Assembly: GCF_021155775.2 (NCBI RefSeq)
Contig: NC_060237.1
Span: 4,590,501 to 4,654,500 of the forward strand
Reading direction: 5' to 3'
DNA: 64,000 nt
Source: Neodiprion pinetum
Taxonomy: Eukaryota > Arthropoda > Insecta > Hymenoptera > Diprionidae
The first letter of the stretch is position 1; every line of letters starts with the position of its first letter. Below the pieces are notes generated by a model that was not told where the DNA came from, ran no database searches, and was given only the letters and a program-made list of their open reading frames with translations. This document shows positions 25,237 to 38,556 of the stretch, piece by piece. The position numbers and the translations under genes are program-made.

Positions 25237-26756
25237 CACTTCTCGTACTTATTATTCCAACAAATTCACCTCAACTTTTAGAACCTTCAAGCCTATATTT
25301 ACGCGCTTCTTAAATGGACGCTAGTTTATTTTTGTTCAGTCTGCGCGTACGTAATTCCGGACCTCGTTCAACGTCGGCCTCGTGCATTCCGCAACACCCG
25401 ATCGATCTCGAATCTTCACATTTCACCTACGCTCACGCCAGGTCCAGTTTCCTTGATAGAGCCTGGAAATTCCTCACCTAGAACCAAATGCGCCTCACGT
25501 GTGCATCTCATTCAACGGAAAGTTTCACTACCCCATTTCCGCCACCGGTACGTTCCGCCGGTACCCTGCACGTACCGAGGAAATTTCAAATTTACTCTAC
25601 CAATACACCGGAGATTCAACCTCGACGGTGTCTCACATCGTTCAACACCAAACTTCTGACCTAGTCACCGTCCCCCTTAACTAACCCATAGAAATTCTCT
25701 CTCTCTCTTCTGCAAACGTGCCCTCGGCTCCTTTGGCCGGTCTCTTCCAAAGGCGCGGCATCAACTTTTCATCGAGAAGCGGTCGAAATAAAAGCGCGAA
25801 GCATCTGTCTCTGAACCGGGGTCATCGTCGTGGGTACAAAGATAACGGAGATACCAACCGTGTTTTTGCAACGGCGAGCACCAACTAGCTCGGCATATTT
25901 GCTAACCGGATTCAGGTTATTCACTGCGGAGGATTTACGAGGCTGACAATGAAATCAAGTCTTTCCGACCGAGGCGATAATGGCTCGGGAGTTTTCCAAA
26001 TCTGTAATTTTTCTTATCCTAAGGAGCGAAGAAGGACCCAGTGCATAAATTAAGTGGCAACTCTGACTCAGAGTGTTCATGGAGAACCTTGTCTACGGTG
26101 GTAATCGACCACGCGCAGAACTTTCTCTCCAAACACATAATTCGGTGAAATAGCCAGTTTCGCGTAGTCTGCAGGTTTGCATTAAAAGGGTGACTCCGGT
26201 AACGAGTATGAACACTCGATGGTGGAGGGATAAAGCATAAAGCGCGCCTGCACGGCAGTCGGAAATCCAACTTCTGAGCAAATACAGCCACGTGTTGTCA
26301 AACTAACCCTCCGTCCCCTCGGCAGCAGCAGCCGACAAACCGTCCGTCCCGACACAACTCGAGTTGCAGCGTCCTGCCCGCCACCGCTGTTTACTAGGAT
26401 AATATTTACACGTGACTTATAAGTATCAACTGTTAAGCCACGTATTAAAGCGTTTATGTAATGCCCCGCAGGCTGAAACGAGCCTTTCCCATCCACCCCA
26501 GAGGTACTTTTACGAGCTACACAAGTATCACGAAACGTATTAGATCGACGAGGAAAGGGTATAAAGAAGTGGAAAGGGTGAAACGGCAGTCTCGAGAAGG
26601 CTCTTCGAGCACCGGAAATAATCTGCGCTGTGCGCTAAGTAGCTGTGTATAGGACGGTGCAAGATTACGCGAACGTCACTGCGAGTTGATAATTAATTTT
26701 GAAGCCGTCTCGTGAAGGGATCCTTTTCACTCTTCCCCCCATACTCACGTTTTTTC

Positions 26757-26774
26757 CTCTCTCTCTCTCTCTCT
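26757..26774 (+). repeat. (CT)9 microsatellite
   Basis: About nine CT units, followed by TTCTTTG. Confidence 0.9.
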
Positions 26775-29700
26775 TTCTTTGACACGTTAAATAATTACAA
26801 AAATTCACCGACCTCGTGTCTGTGACTTGTCTCGCCGTGATCTGGTGCACAGATGCGTTAGTTAACCCTGTTATATTAACACGTCGTCAATCCCCAAGGT
26901 GAAAAAAGACTACCAAACAAATCATCGACCGCTTCCTTATCCAACGTAGCGCAGCGTCTTGATCAGAGAACTTGATGCTGAGTGGGTTTCGATTAATTTT
27001 CTATGACCCCGTCTATTGGTAGACTGGAAAGCGTAACGAGCAGTGAAACGGATGTCAGTCGTCCCCGATGATAAACAAGCGGAGTATCCGACTACAGGCA
27101 TGTTTAAACAACTGGTTCCCAATCCCACAGAACCGTGGAAGAAAGAAACTACCAAAATTCCTTGCGAACCGTAGGGAATACCGAGTGAATTTCTATAATT
27201 AGCACCGATTCGTTAAACCGCTTTGCTCGTGCTGTTGTAGCTAGGTATAACACAATTCAGCACATTAGAGCCCGCGTGGACGGAAACAGTCAACTCACAC
27301 TCATCGTTAGTCGGTATTTCTGGACACGGTTCTGACGGCTGAAGACGGCGAGGCACTTATCGGATCACTTATCAATGTTTGCTTATCGTTCTCCTGTTTT
27401 AGTGGGATAAATCTGCGCCTGTCCGTGTGTCTGGTCAGTGCGCTACGAGCCCACCCAGAAACGCTGCAATATTGTACGTTATTGCGTTCAATTGTATCAT
27501 ACATATACGATTACCAAACAAACAGTATCCGTTCATCTTTTCTCTGTAAGACGAGAAAGTCGCGCGTCAGGCCAAAGTCAAACCCACATTGGATGCGGTA
27601 GTGCGGTTGGGCGAGTAGAACTCCGACCATTTGACACTTATTGTACGGTTTTTATTTTCGTGACTTGGACCGATCTGTTTGTACTCGGGTAGAAAGAACG
27701 ACTCGGACGTGTAATCAGCGATACAATCTCGAGTTAAACGCGTGAGAAGGAAGGAGAGTTATAGAAAGAAAGGAGGGTTTCCGCGCCCCTCGAATGTCTC
27801 GTGAGCGTCTGGCCACGGGGATGAAAGCGAGCTGGGGCGAAGGATTGCGGGAGCAGACAAGGCGTCGGGTGAGACATTGTCACCCCTCCAGAAATCCAAA
27901 GCCTCTTTGTCTTTGCTCGGTCGGGTGGGTATAACTACGTGGTGTGGGTTACGTCCTCGACGCACTCCTGCAGGACTGATGAAACGTACGCGGTGAATGG
28001 TCGTACGCTGGTCGTTAAACATGTATAAGAAGCGTTGTTACGGTGAATTATTTAACACGAGCCTCCTCCGTATTGGCCTCCTACCTCCGCAACCGGCTTG
28101 ATTGGAACTCAGTTACGGTCGACTCTCGTTATAAGACCGCTCATTGGGCTCCGAAGCGTCTTCAGCTCCGCGCCCAGCCTGAAAACGAGCGTGCGGCCGA
28201 GACGCGGCTTCGAAATTATCCCTGCAAGTTGGGTAATACGAGCCTGATTCAGCACGCGTTCGTATAATCGGTATAATCGTATATGGCCGGTGGGCATGGA
28301 GAGCTAATCGCGGTGATACAGAACGAAACGCCTAATGCCGCTATAAAGTTACATTGTCACGGTACGTTGATGCCCAGGCGGGTACTTATTTTACAGCCGA
28401 AATAATGAACCTCGTTGTATTTAAATGGTGTGTAAAGTGTGTAATTGCACGCGTCGCTTTATCCCCGTAATTTGACGCGTCGCTGCCGCTCGGTCGATGG
28501 CTGATGGCCGCTGTGGGTCCCCCGGATACTGGATGTAGGAATCCGGTTTTTGGCCGCGGTTTCCCGCTCGCTGATACACTTGGCTTCGTTAAGGAACGAA
28601 GAGCGCGCGTGGATGAAACCAGCGTCATTAACACTGCCTCAACGCTCGGATTGACTCGGCGCTCGATTCAGGCAGCTCAAACGTGATTGAACCGCGCCCG
28701 TAGATTTCCATTTCCACGCAAAAATTTCAGCCTCCGAAATAACGAGCAATGAAAAACGTAGAGAAGTTTCATAAAGCGCTGGAACGAGTTCGTTCCGTTA
28801 GCGAACGCGATGATTTGCCCAAATGTTATAAACGTCGACATCAGCCCGCAGAGATCTTCAAGTACGTATTTCGGTTCGTTTAAGCGATCTCTGGGAGCGA
28901 AGATTTAATACGGTTAGATCTCTGGAATAGCTACATAACGTTTGTCGGTGCAGCAGAGAGCGGCGGAGAGATGGTTATACAGCTCTGGGATGTACCGAGC
29001 TCAGCCATGCGAGCCAGGAAGGGGAATATCACATTTAACCTCATCGAGCTTTCAACCGCGACGAAAGTGTGCCAAGTGTTTCGTTCTACGAGTACTTTTC
29101 AAAGTTCGCGCACTCCGGAGGGCGGATAAAAATTTCAAGAAATAGAACAGAGCTGCACCCGTTGTAGGAAGTCGAGGCGTAAAATCAGAATGCGAGTCAG
29201 ACTCCGTTCGTTGAATGTATGTACCTGAAACTTCGATCGAAAACTCGGTTAATAAGGTCTTGGAGAGTAAATTACGAACCTTGGTAATTTATATCCATAA
29301 TCATGAAATGGTAAACTTGAGGTCAAATATTTTTCTGGCGCATATTTGACCACGGAAGCTGGAGTAGGTGAAAAGTTTGTATTTTCCTGAAGCTCGATCG
29401 ATCGAAACCGCGAGTAAATCGTTGGGGGATTCGACTCACTCGCTAGTCTCAATTTTTTTTCACTTGCCAATTGATTTTTAGGGCACAATTAATTACATTA
29501 GCAAATGTCACGACGTCTGACGAAATTTCGGGCGTCAACTCAGTCGTGGTACAAAGTTGCGAGTCAGCTTAACTGGAAAGCGAAGTAATGCACGACCGTG
29601 TATTGCGAGCGTGCGGTGGCGATACGTCATGCAATTAGCCGCAGACGTCATCGTTTGTAAGGAGCGGTTGGGGTATAAATTAAATTATCAAAGGAGGTAG

Positions 29701-29840
29701 GTAGGCTAACTACCCGCGACCAACAACCTGCAATCTACAACCGGGCGAACTATGCGACTTCCCTTTGCCCACGAGCACGGAAGCATATACTCGTAAATAC
29801 CACATACCGAGCACAAACTACGACCATTTCACTCGGACTT

Positions 29841-29880
29841 GCAGCAGCGGTAGCAGCAGCAACAGAAGCAGCAGCAGCAC
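29841..29880 (+). repeat. Impure CAG/CAA repeat
   Basis: CAG units are interrupted by CGG, TAG, CAA and GAA triplets. The translations (polyalanine on one strand, glutamine-like on the other) lack a supporting exon context. Confidence 0.75.
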
Positions 29881-31091
29881 GATTCCAGGCACCTGCCTGT
29901 ATAGATTCCCGCATTAGATGCACGAAACTCACTACGTAATCCTGGCTAATTCGGAACGCACGCGAACGGTTCAAAAGTCCTACTTCCACATGCTGCTCGA
30001 GCAATTACACCCACACTTTTCTCTCAAGTAAAACCAAACGGCACATCCCAAGGATCGTAAACAGCGCGTTAATCGTGCTTATGCAAAGGACACTTGCGAC
30101 GTTGCCGGCACTTCCGGTTCCGTTCTCGAACCGAGTGCACGAAGAGTCCTTCCTTGAAGCATTTCACGTCGTCAATCACGCCGCGTTGTCATTATTCGTG
30201 AAAGGCGTACCGTGTCTTCGGTGAGTCACCCAGGGTGACTGGAGATCGTCGTACACGTCTAGACTGCAAGAATTGGTGAAGGTGCTCCGGGTGCGAGGAG
30301 GACGATGACGAGCGCAGCTGGACGTAAACTGGCTCGTAAAATTCTGCTCGTCTTCTGCCGGACGGACGAGGAGAAGTAAGGAGGCGCCGCTGACCGTGAG
30401 GCCCCTCGGGCAATTTATCCTTCTTAACTAAGACAATCACCATATAACGTGCACACGACTAATCAGTACGAGGTTCATGGCGCGTTCACAAATGCGGGAT
30501 AGACAGGGAAGGTGGGTCCTAATTGAATCCCTGGTGCCCACGGGTGTATAATATGTATGTGTACACACGCTGCGACATGGCCAAATTACGAGCCCGGAGG
30601 ATCCTGGCGTTCACTCTACTCGTACGAGTCGGTAACGACACTTTGAGATTATGTTCCGGACGCGCCTCGAATCGCGCCGTATTCCCGGTTCCCTGTTCTT
30701 GATTGCTCGCGACCCTGACTGCAGGACGGTCATCTGGTCGGGCGTCCAAGCGTAATTCGATGGCACGTATTAAATGGGAATTTATTGGGCCTTCGGCGCT
30801 CCGCTGGTCGCCTCATGATTCTGAATCGGAGAAGCGAGCCACCGCGAGGTGCGGGGAACTTCGCAACAACGATTAATCTGCCCTGCACGGTACACAGGCT
30901 GATCTTTGGCTCATTAACGACATCGTTTCATTCCTCTACCGCTTCCTTCCGTTTTTTCGGTCCCTTCCGCCTGCTCCTTCTTTATCCCGGAATTGATGGC
31001 GCCTCTCTTATCGCCTCCACTTGACCTCCTCCCGGCTTTGATCGCGGAAGTTAATTGGTTCGCTCGTCCGTAGGGAACGGAATCCCACCCG

Positions 31092-31115
31092 TTCCCGTTT
31101 TCCTGGAAACGGGAA
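31092..31115. repeat. Hairpin, 9-bp perfect arms
   Basis: TTCCCGTTT and AAACGGGAA flank the 6-nt loop TCCTGG. The hairpin is not followed by a T-run and lies in noncoding sequence. Confidence 0.7.
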
Positions 31116-31550
31116 ATTCCCCGCCCAAATAACCGCAGGTTCTTCTTAAGCTCGCACAATGAGCCATGTATCCCTGCACGTTCGTCGGTTCCCCAACCGT
31201 GCACCTCGTATTCCGAGAATAATTCGAGGGTGAAAAAATCGTCCCTGAGTAACCCAGCTCTCAACACGAACATCCGGATGGTGCATTTCGCGTAAATAGA
31301 GACTGACTACAGTCAGAACAGTCCGCACGACTGGATCGTGGTTCCATCCATCCGTCCATTTTCCACCCTGTATCAAGCTCTTGACGCGCATAGGTACATA
31401 CACTCGGTAAAGATTTGTTCAATAATCGTGGTGCAATGTCCGGGTACTGAATATGCGCTCGTCTATAACCTCGAGACGAGAGCTGCATCAATGAAATTAC
31501 GTGTGTTTGCCGTTAGCATCGCGGTGATTCGATTGCCGCCGTAGCTGCTG

Positions 31551-31590
31551 GTGTCGGTAGTGGTGATGGTGATGGTGGTGGTGGTGTTGC
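31551..31590 (+). repeat. Impure GGT/GAT repeat
   Basis: GGTAGTGGTGATGGTGATGG followed by further GGT units makes a short degenerate trinucleotide repeat. Confidence 0.75.
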
Positions 31591-31816
31591 AGCGATATCG
31601 AGCCACTCGGTGCAAAACCACCCTTTCCTCCTCTCATCCCCCGTGGAAAGCCTCTCTTCTCCTCGGATCACGGCGCTTTCCTTGGAACCAAGAGCGGCGG
31701 GTAGAAGCTCCTCGCATTTGCATGCCACGTCGCAGCTGCCGCAGCCAGCGGACTGCGTCGACGGGTTTCGTACCTGCCTCATGCCCAGAATCCGTCGTAC
31801 ATACGTCGTCTCGCCT

Positions 31817-31835
31817 CGCCTCGCGTCGCGAGGCG
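31817..31835. repeat. CG-rich palindrome, 9-bp arms
   Basis: CGCCTCGCG and CGCGAGGCG are separated by a single T. It may be a recombination or replication hotspot, or simply chance in CpG-rich DNA. Confidence 0.75.
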
Positions 31836-32216
31836 GGGTGACATTGAAATTCAGGGTGGAAAGTGAAAACGGATTCTTTGTTACCGCTTCCGCGGGGGAT
31901 GACGGAGCGGGAGTGCCACCCCCTCGCGCACAGCTTCTCCGTGGCTTTCGCTTCTCTCAGCGTTTGCTTAGCTTTGGCACGTGAGCGGGGTCTGTAGACG
32001 GATCGACGAACCGGTAAGTGTTTCCGTCGGTACGAGGTAAATATACGTCTATACACACAGTCGGAACACCTTCAAGGTTTCGATATTTTTTCCATTCCCA
32101 CAAAGCTCTTTCGAATAGTATAATATATTCCCTCGGAGGAAAATAATTGGCAAAACTTTGCTTCGCGGGCTTGAAACAAAGCTCGGCGAGTCGTCCGAGT
32201 CAAGTCGTCACTGTTG

Positions 32217-32275
32217 TTCTTCCTCCTCCTCCTCCTCCTCCTCCTACTCCTCCTCCTCTTCTTCTTTGCACTTTC
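32217..32275 (+). repeat. Impure (TCC)n/(TTC)n repeat
   Basis: A run of TCC units with one TAC interruption passes into CTT/TTC units. It is strongly pyrimidine-skewed. Confidence 0.85.
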
Positions 32276-33221
32276 GTTGTTCTTCGATTGCTTCGGCATT
32301 ACCATATTCCGCGAGGGTGACGCCTGCAGTCCGCGAGCGTTAACGCGATGTGTAACGCTCGGCGTCCCGTTTCTCCGGTTTTCCTCCTCCCCGAGGCTCC
32401 TGTCCGCCCACCCGGATCGGCCGAGTCAGCCGGGCGCGTAAGAGGACCGAGATGCCACGCCAGCGCGCGTCCCGGAGTCGCCATGGTGACAAGTCGCCCG
32501 TTAGAGTCAGCTGCACCCGTCGCTTCGTCCGACGATTCCCTGGACGACGTTTCGCGCCCTATGATCGACGACCGAAGGATCGAGCAGCTTACACGAGTGT
32601 CGACGTCCTCGTTTCGCGTCACTTCCGGTTCCCTGGACTCCTCGTCCGTGAGGAGAAATGATAATCCGTGGATACCAATTACATGCAGATTCGGTCAACT
32701 TTATCTTCAATTTCATAGGGTGATAAATTACGACGAAGGGGCGGAATCCAGACGTCGAATTCACCAATTTCCACATTGCGTTCAAAGTGCAGGGGTTTCA
32801 ACCAAGCTCTTTCATACTGCGGGCTTTAACTTCCCGCGGGACAATGATCGTTTCATCGGCTATCCCAAGGTCTGGGAATCTTTGTTTCGCGATTCGGTCT
32901 AACGAGTTCGTTGTGGGATAGGAAGAAGGTGATTGCGAGAGCTTGAGTAGGGTTAACGCGAGTCATTACTTGGTAAGAAATCCGATATTAACGCGGCTTA
33001 TTTACTCCCTACAAACAATTCCCGTCGCGAATCGTATTACGATAGAAAAACAAATTGTTAATGTATAAACATAGCGAACGAAAAAACGGCGTATACGTAT
33101 ACGAATTCGCTTTTCAGCATGCAAATAAATTCAGGTCACGCTGTTAAGTACCTACAATTTTCCAGACAGCGTGTAATTCAATTATTCAGCCGCACGGGAA
33201 AAGAGGCGTAAAAAAGAAGGT

Positions 33222-33239
33222 AAAAAAAAAAAAAAAAAA
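33222..33239. repeat. Poly-A tract (A18)
   Basis: Eighteen consecutive A, preceded by GGT. No retroposon body is recognisable upstream. Confidence 0.85.
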
Positions 33240-36200
33240 TTAAAATGTCGGACTTGGAGTAGGTACCTGACCGTCGATGCGAGGTCCGCGAGTGTGAATT
33301 CATTAAGTTCGGACGGTGACAATTACGCGAAGTTTTCAGTCGAAATCCGCGTAGCAAAAGCTGCTCTCTAAAATCCACCATTTCGTTATTCACGAGTGAA
33401 ACAGTTGGGACGAAATGAAAATAAGAGTAAAATAAAATAAATAAAATTAAGAGAGCACTCGCCTCCCGCGTGATTACACGTCAAGTATAATTCATCCGCG
33501 AGGGGAACGTAATAAAGACGTCAACTGAACAACGATTCCGGAAACGATGAACCGGGGTGACATGATTTCGAGCGGAAAACGGGCTGCGACTCGAGGCTGT
33601 CGGTCAGTCAATGGTCACTCCATAGGGCCCCTGATGTCCGTGTCCATCTGTCTCTGGAGGCTTGCGGCCTCGCAGCTTTTCCGGCGGCGGCAGGCTGCTG
33701 CGGCGAGGGAAACGGACGCGTCTACGCATTCATGAGCGTACGAGCCAAGCCCCACCACAGTCGTACCGCCTTATGTAAATAGGTGAATACACACGGAGAG
33801 ATGGTGGCTTTGTGCATGTAATTACATTAACTGGGCTGCAGACCCCCAGCGTAGTCCGCACTTAAGCTAGCATGATGACGAGGGGCCCTTTCCTTCGCTT
33901 CCCTCGACTTTTCGGATGTATTCGTAACGGAAAATCAGCCCTGGATGAATGCTGGGCGACTTTGATTCTGATAACAATGTCGCGAGTAAATTTTGTGTTC
34001 GTAAATTTATAGCCGCGAAATCGCGATGGCGACATTGTCGGGACCGCGGGTAGAAGGGCAGCGATTATTCGGTCATATCGATAAAAAGCGAGTAATTAAT
34101 GGGCATATCTGCAACTGGTGACGACGGTCCGTTACCTTCCGTTTCAATTATGACAAGTTATACCGCGAATTGAAATCGCAATTGGATTCACTTCTGATCA
34201 TACATTTTGAACGTTAACGCGAGGTGTGTAATAATTTTTCATCGATAAACTATCATTGGCTGTCAAATTCCGTTCCGCGTAAGTATGTAACGTCCACTGT
34301 CGATTGCTGTGATTTTCCGTCGTAACGAGGCACGTCAGCTGAACGGGTATATTCCGTGGTGAAATCAGAGTCGAGAATTTTTTTTACCTGTTTCTCAACG
34401 AGGCGTTTCGGGCCCCGCAGTTAATTGAAGAGTAAACAGAGTGAAAGAAGTTTGACATCTGTTTAAAATCGAGACCAAGTTCGTCTCGTTCATATCTGTA
34501 CGCATCCAGCAGACGCTTTTTATCACCGTACCAGCAATCGATTCGTCAGCGTTCCTCTCTGCATTTCTGTGCGAGATAATCCGTCCGTATAAATAAGATT
34601 GGGGTCAATTTTAACCCACGTTACGATTTCGCCTCGCATTTATTACAAGACGGAGATCAGTCTCCGATCCCTTCCAAGCATCGGTTAATTCTCTCTCGGT
34701 TCGAAGTATCAAGCGAGTTACCGCTCCTTTCGGCGAACTGACTTTGACCGTTGCTACATATGCCGTAATAAATTTCTGCCTAACCCGACTCGCGTAAAAT
34801 CGTGGTCGTAAAAAACTGATTTTCGTTGGAAGTAACGGGGACCGACCAACGGAGGATTTTTATGTACGATATCAAGTTCGCATCATTACGGTTACTACTT
34901 TTGCTCCGGCTGAGATACGCACCGATTCAATTGATCAGGAACCGCCGTCGCACTCACACTTTTACAACCCTTGCCATTTATTGTGTACACACGCCTAGGT
35001 GTATTATACATTATTACGTCCCTCTGCAGCCGCGGTTCGTTCACCGTCCATACCCTTTCTGCCCCCAGCTTTCTGGAGTCCCGACATTTCTCTGCGACCC
35101 CGAAGGCTCGGCATCAGGGGAATCGAACGTAAACAAGTTTTAAACTAAACCGAGCTCAACCATAAAGATAATTTCATAATTACTGGAGCGACTCATTTGT
35201 TTTCTCGTAAAATCTGATACCTATCCGCGTAGTGCATTCCTGCGTACGTGACGTTTGCGTATACCCTGCGATAAAACTAAAAACGCAGATGAAAAAATCA
35301 GAGGGAAATCACGTTTCTACATCTCTATTTTTCTCTCCCTGGGGAACCGAAATGTACGGTGAAAGTGGATTTGAAAAAAAATAAATCCGATTTTGCGAAG
35401 CGACAGCTCTAATCGCCCGACCGATCTCCAGACCCTCCAGAACCAAACCCACTATAGCAACCCGAACCTACGCGTTAACCAGATTTTCATTAAGGGAAGA
35501 TTTATGCGGTATAGAAGTGACGAAGCTAATAGCACTTCTCGTATCATGAATACTGAACGGTGAAAATTGACTGATCGTGATCACGGTGACTTTGGCGCGG
35601 TGTGGTCCCGCCGATCATCCTCCGTAGTCTTCTTTTAATATCACGTAAGGAGGAGGCTTAATGGAATAGCTCGGCGCAGCGAGAAACGACGAGGATGTTT
35701 GACGCCTGCGCAGATCAGAACCAATAATTTAAAGCTACATTATTCAGATCGAATGAATACTAAAAGGAACCGCGCAAGCCGGCCATTGTAATCATACTGT
35801 CTGAAGAATTTTCGATGAAGCATCGTTGCCCGTATACTTCAGACGCCGAACTATACCTGCCATTATCATCGGGTATGAGGCGCATCCCGCCAATTGGGGG
35901 TAGAAATTTATTACTCGGTGTAGAGACGGTTGTTTCAAAATTCAACTTTGCCTTTTTTTCTCCCCAACTTTCCCACCACCGCTTTTCGCTTCGCTTCGTC
36001 CGGATCGGTTTCACGATCGTGCCGAATTTCAATGCATATCCAATCTTAGCGCTCCTCGGAGCGCAGAGGAGAAGCGCACGTGCGAAAAATTCCGTAAAGT
36101 GAAATCAGCGAATCATCTCGTGTCACGCCCAAGGGCTAGCACGCGTCCTTTATTTTGGTTTGCTTTTTCGTTTCCTTTTTTTTCTTCTTCTTCTTCTTCA

Positions 36201-37020
36201 TCCTCATCGCACTATCAAAGAGTATTTTCGCTCTCTTCGTTTTTTCACCACCATTTTCTCTTCGGGAAATTGCCAAAGGCGTACCTACCGGTGAGCGAGC
36301 CTAACGAAGCCTGACCTGGAAGCAGGTCAGCATGCGTGATGCAACTTCTCACCTCTTCTTTATATTCTCCTTCATTTATTCCTCTTCGGGTCTCCAGAGT
36401 CCTTTACCTCTTTCTATTTAATCTTCGGAAAGATGGAAGAGAGTAGAAATAGAACCTGGATATCTAGGTGAAAATGTGCAATATGCTATCGAAAATTTAG
36501 ATAAAATATCCGGATTTCGTTGTTAATTGAACCGGGAATCGAAATAAAATTGAATCAAGCTATTGTTATCTTGTACTATTATCATTTTCGCGCTAACATT
36601 TTATCTCTGAGGATGAATCTAACGATGAATAAAATTCTAATCTTACAAGTGCGTGTACGAGGATTGTAGGAATTTAAATTGTGTCCGAGAGATGATCTGA
36701 GGAGTGAAATTGTCAAGATGCAATCTGACTGTGCATTCTGAACCATAAAAATCATGTGTCATGAATTATAAGGACGAGGATGACATCCCGCGCCGTAGAA
36801 GTCTGAATAAAACGTGCACTATAAACAAAAAAAAAAAAGAAACCCACCAAACTGATTTACCAATTAGAAGTCTCAAAGATGACTCACAGTTTCATCAACG
36901 ATTCTAATTCACTGGACGAAAGATGAAAAGATGAGTTTTTCCAAAAGAATTGCATTTAAAATTGTGATCGACCTGAATCACAATACGAATCGACGAATTC
37001 TGTATAAAAAGAGCCGTGAA
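33240..37020. other. Noncoding stretch, no gene seen
   Basis: Alternates between CpG-rich parts (33540-33730) and AT-rich parts (36460-37020). It includes a TTC repeat (36180-36198) and A12 (36828-36839). TAATTA-type words are frequent around 33810-33840 and 34090-34110. There is no splice-bounded protein-like frame and no transposon ends that I could pair. Confidence 0.45.
36180..36198 (+). repeat. (TTC)n microsatellite
   Basis: About six TTC units after a T-rich stretch, giving a spurious serine run in one frame. Confidence 0.8.
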
Positions 37021-37021
37021 A

Positions 37022-37059
37022 TTCGTTCGCCGAACTCTTCGAAATTGTCGGCGAACGAA
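37022..37059. repeat. Perfect 12-bp inverted repeat (hairpin)
   Basis: TTCGTTCGCCGA at 37022-37033 and TCGGCGAACGAA at 37048-37059 are exact reverse complements separated by 14 nt. The arm length is unusual compared with other hairpins in the window. It is too short for a microRNA precursor, whose arms span more than 20 nt. Confidence 0.85.
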
Positions 37060-37177
37060 AATGGGCTAAAAATGTAAATGTATTCACCGTAGGTAGCTAT
37101 TCTTTCATCTCCTATCTACCGGGAGGCGTTGATCGCGTCTATATGTAAACGTCTCTACCGTTTTCGTATACCCAGTG

Positions 37178-37193
37178 TGTATACTAGTATACA
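37178..37193. repeat. Perfect 16-bp palindrome
   Basis: TGTATACTAGTATACA equals its own reverse complement. It lies in a TATAC-rich stretch (37140-37205), so it may derive from TA/TAC repeat slippage. Confidence 0.85.
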
Positions 37194-38556
37194 TATACGT
37201 ATAGAAGCGAAGCGTTATCGGGCTCCGTACCACGAATCGCGGTATCTCGCGAAAAGAATCCCGCAAAGTCTGCGGAGAAATATATACGACGGGGATGCGA
37301 GGGTTGTGAGAGCGACGACTGCAAAAACCCAGACCATCTGCATATATACTAAGGAAGTAAACAAATTCCGAAATACCACGTCGAGGGTGCGGTAATTTGA
37401 AAAATATTCATCAAACCCCATCGAGAGTATACCGGCGTTAATTGAGCTCTCTTACACGCTCCAGGGGCAAACACTTTCGTCCCTTAATCCGGCCTCGTCG
37501 TTTGAATCATGCAGACGCGTTCTCGTTTTTATTCGTTAAAATTTTAGCAAAATTATTATTATTCCGAGACAGCGGCTAGGGTGCAACGGTATCGCCGATC
37601 GGAAACCCGGACCCCAAATGATCCTCGGTGCGAGATTTGCATGGATCAGAAGCGAAGAAGCAGTCGAGACGAGATAAGACAGTGCCCAAAGAACCCCGTC
37701 CGCGATGATGGAGACGAGGCGGGGACGGCTGCGAGGCGTGAATACCAGGGCGTAGATAAGGATTGGCGGAACCGGAAACTCGGGCCTTGATAACTGCGCC
37801 CCACGAAGCGGCGCGGCGTCGGGACGACGAGCTCGATTGATGGGACAATGCGGCGCAACATCACGTGCGGCACATTCGGCCAGACGCCGGTTTGTGTTCC
37901 GTGCATAGATTACACCGTTTCGGAACATGTACAAGTTCAGCCCCGAACCGCACCCCCCCTTCCGGAAATTTCCGAACGAGAGGTTGCTTTTATTTTCGCA
38001 ATTTTGTGTGTAACGCGTATTGCGCGATACGTTGATACGGTTTGACTGTAAAAGCGAAAGACGAGATTCTTGTCAATCTTATAAGCGCGTAAAACAACGA
38101 ACTGTGAATAGAGTAGCAGACAAACAGAGGGTGAAGGTAGCGGGACGAAGATCCCGAATAAGTCTCGGCGGGCGGCGCCGGCAGAAACAACAATGTTATT
38201 ATTCATTAGGTAGAAACAAACAATTTTCCTCTTTTCCCTCTTCCTCTCGGCTGATTCCTCGCCTTCCACCTTCTTGGCACACGCCGGTACGAGAAGAGTA
38301 TGATCCTGAAGGTCTGCAACGCCGTGACGACGTTGGATGGAAGGTAATCAATAATACGAGGCACCGCCGTTATTACATCAATCATGAATGTTTGGTTTGG
38401 AAAATCTGACGAGGCCCAAGCGACTCAGATTTGTATCTCGGTTTTACCGAATAATGAACGCCCCGCATACACCGAGCTGTAAGCCTCTACACAACCCCGC
38501 GCTGTATACGAAAGTTAATTAACGCTCGGTTGACTGTTAATTGCTAGCTCGAGATC

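Larger units (their letters stand above)
21038..31550. other. Noncoding stretch, no gene seen
   Basis: Unique CpG-bearing sequence with short repeats: an impure GA/GGC purine strip (22400-22500), a pyrimidine-rich stretch (23345-23460), a TTC repeat (25210-25236), a CT repeat (26757-26774) and CAG-rich sequence (29841-29880). A 34-codon frame from ATG at 23709 has an A at -3 but no known motif. Open frames up to about 157 codons occur on both strands at once, as chance frames do. I see no splice-bounded protein-like segment and no RNA gene. Confidence 0.45.
31591..33221. other. CpG- and GC-rich noncoding block
   Basis: This is one of the most CpG-dense parts of the window. It includes a near-perfect palindrome (31817-31835), a TCC/TTC repeat (32217-32275) and an isolated donor-like ACCG|GTAAGTG at 32012. 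The 184-codon frame at 32348-32902 contains a Ser/Asp-rich section but no recognisable domain and no good splice junction. A distal promoter or alternative first exon is conceivable but unsupported. After about 32950 the sequence becomes AT-richer. Confidence 0.4.

Noticed and set aside
31960..32012. Possible small exon between CTCTCAG and ACCG|GTAAGTG
   Set aside because: The upstream tract is a weak acceptor and the short segment contains in-frame stops in most readings. Without transcript data it is not supportable.
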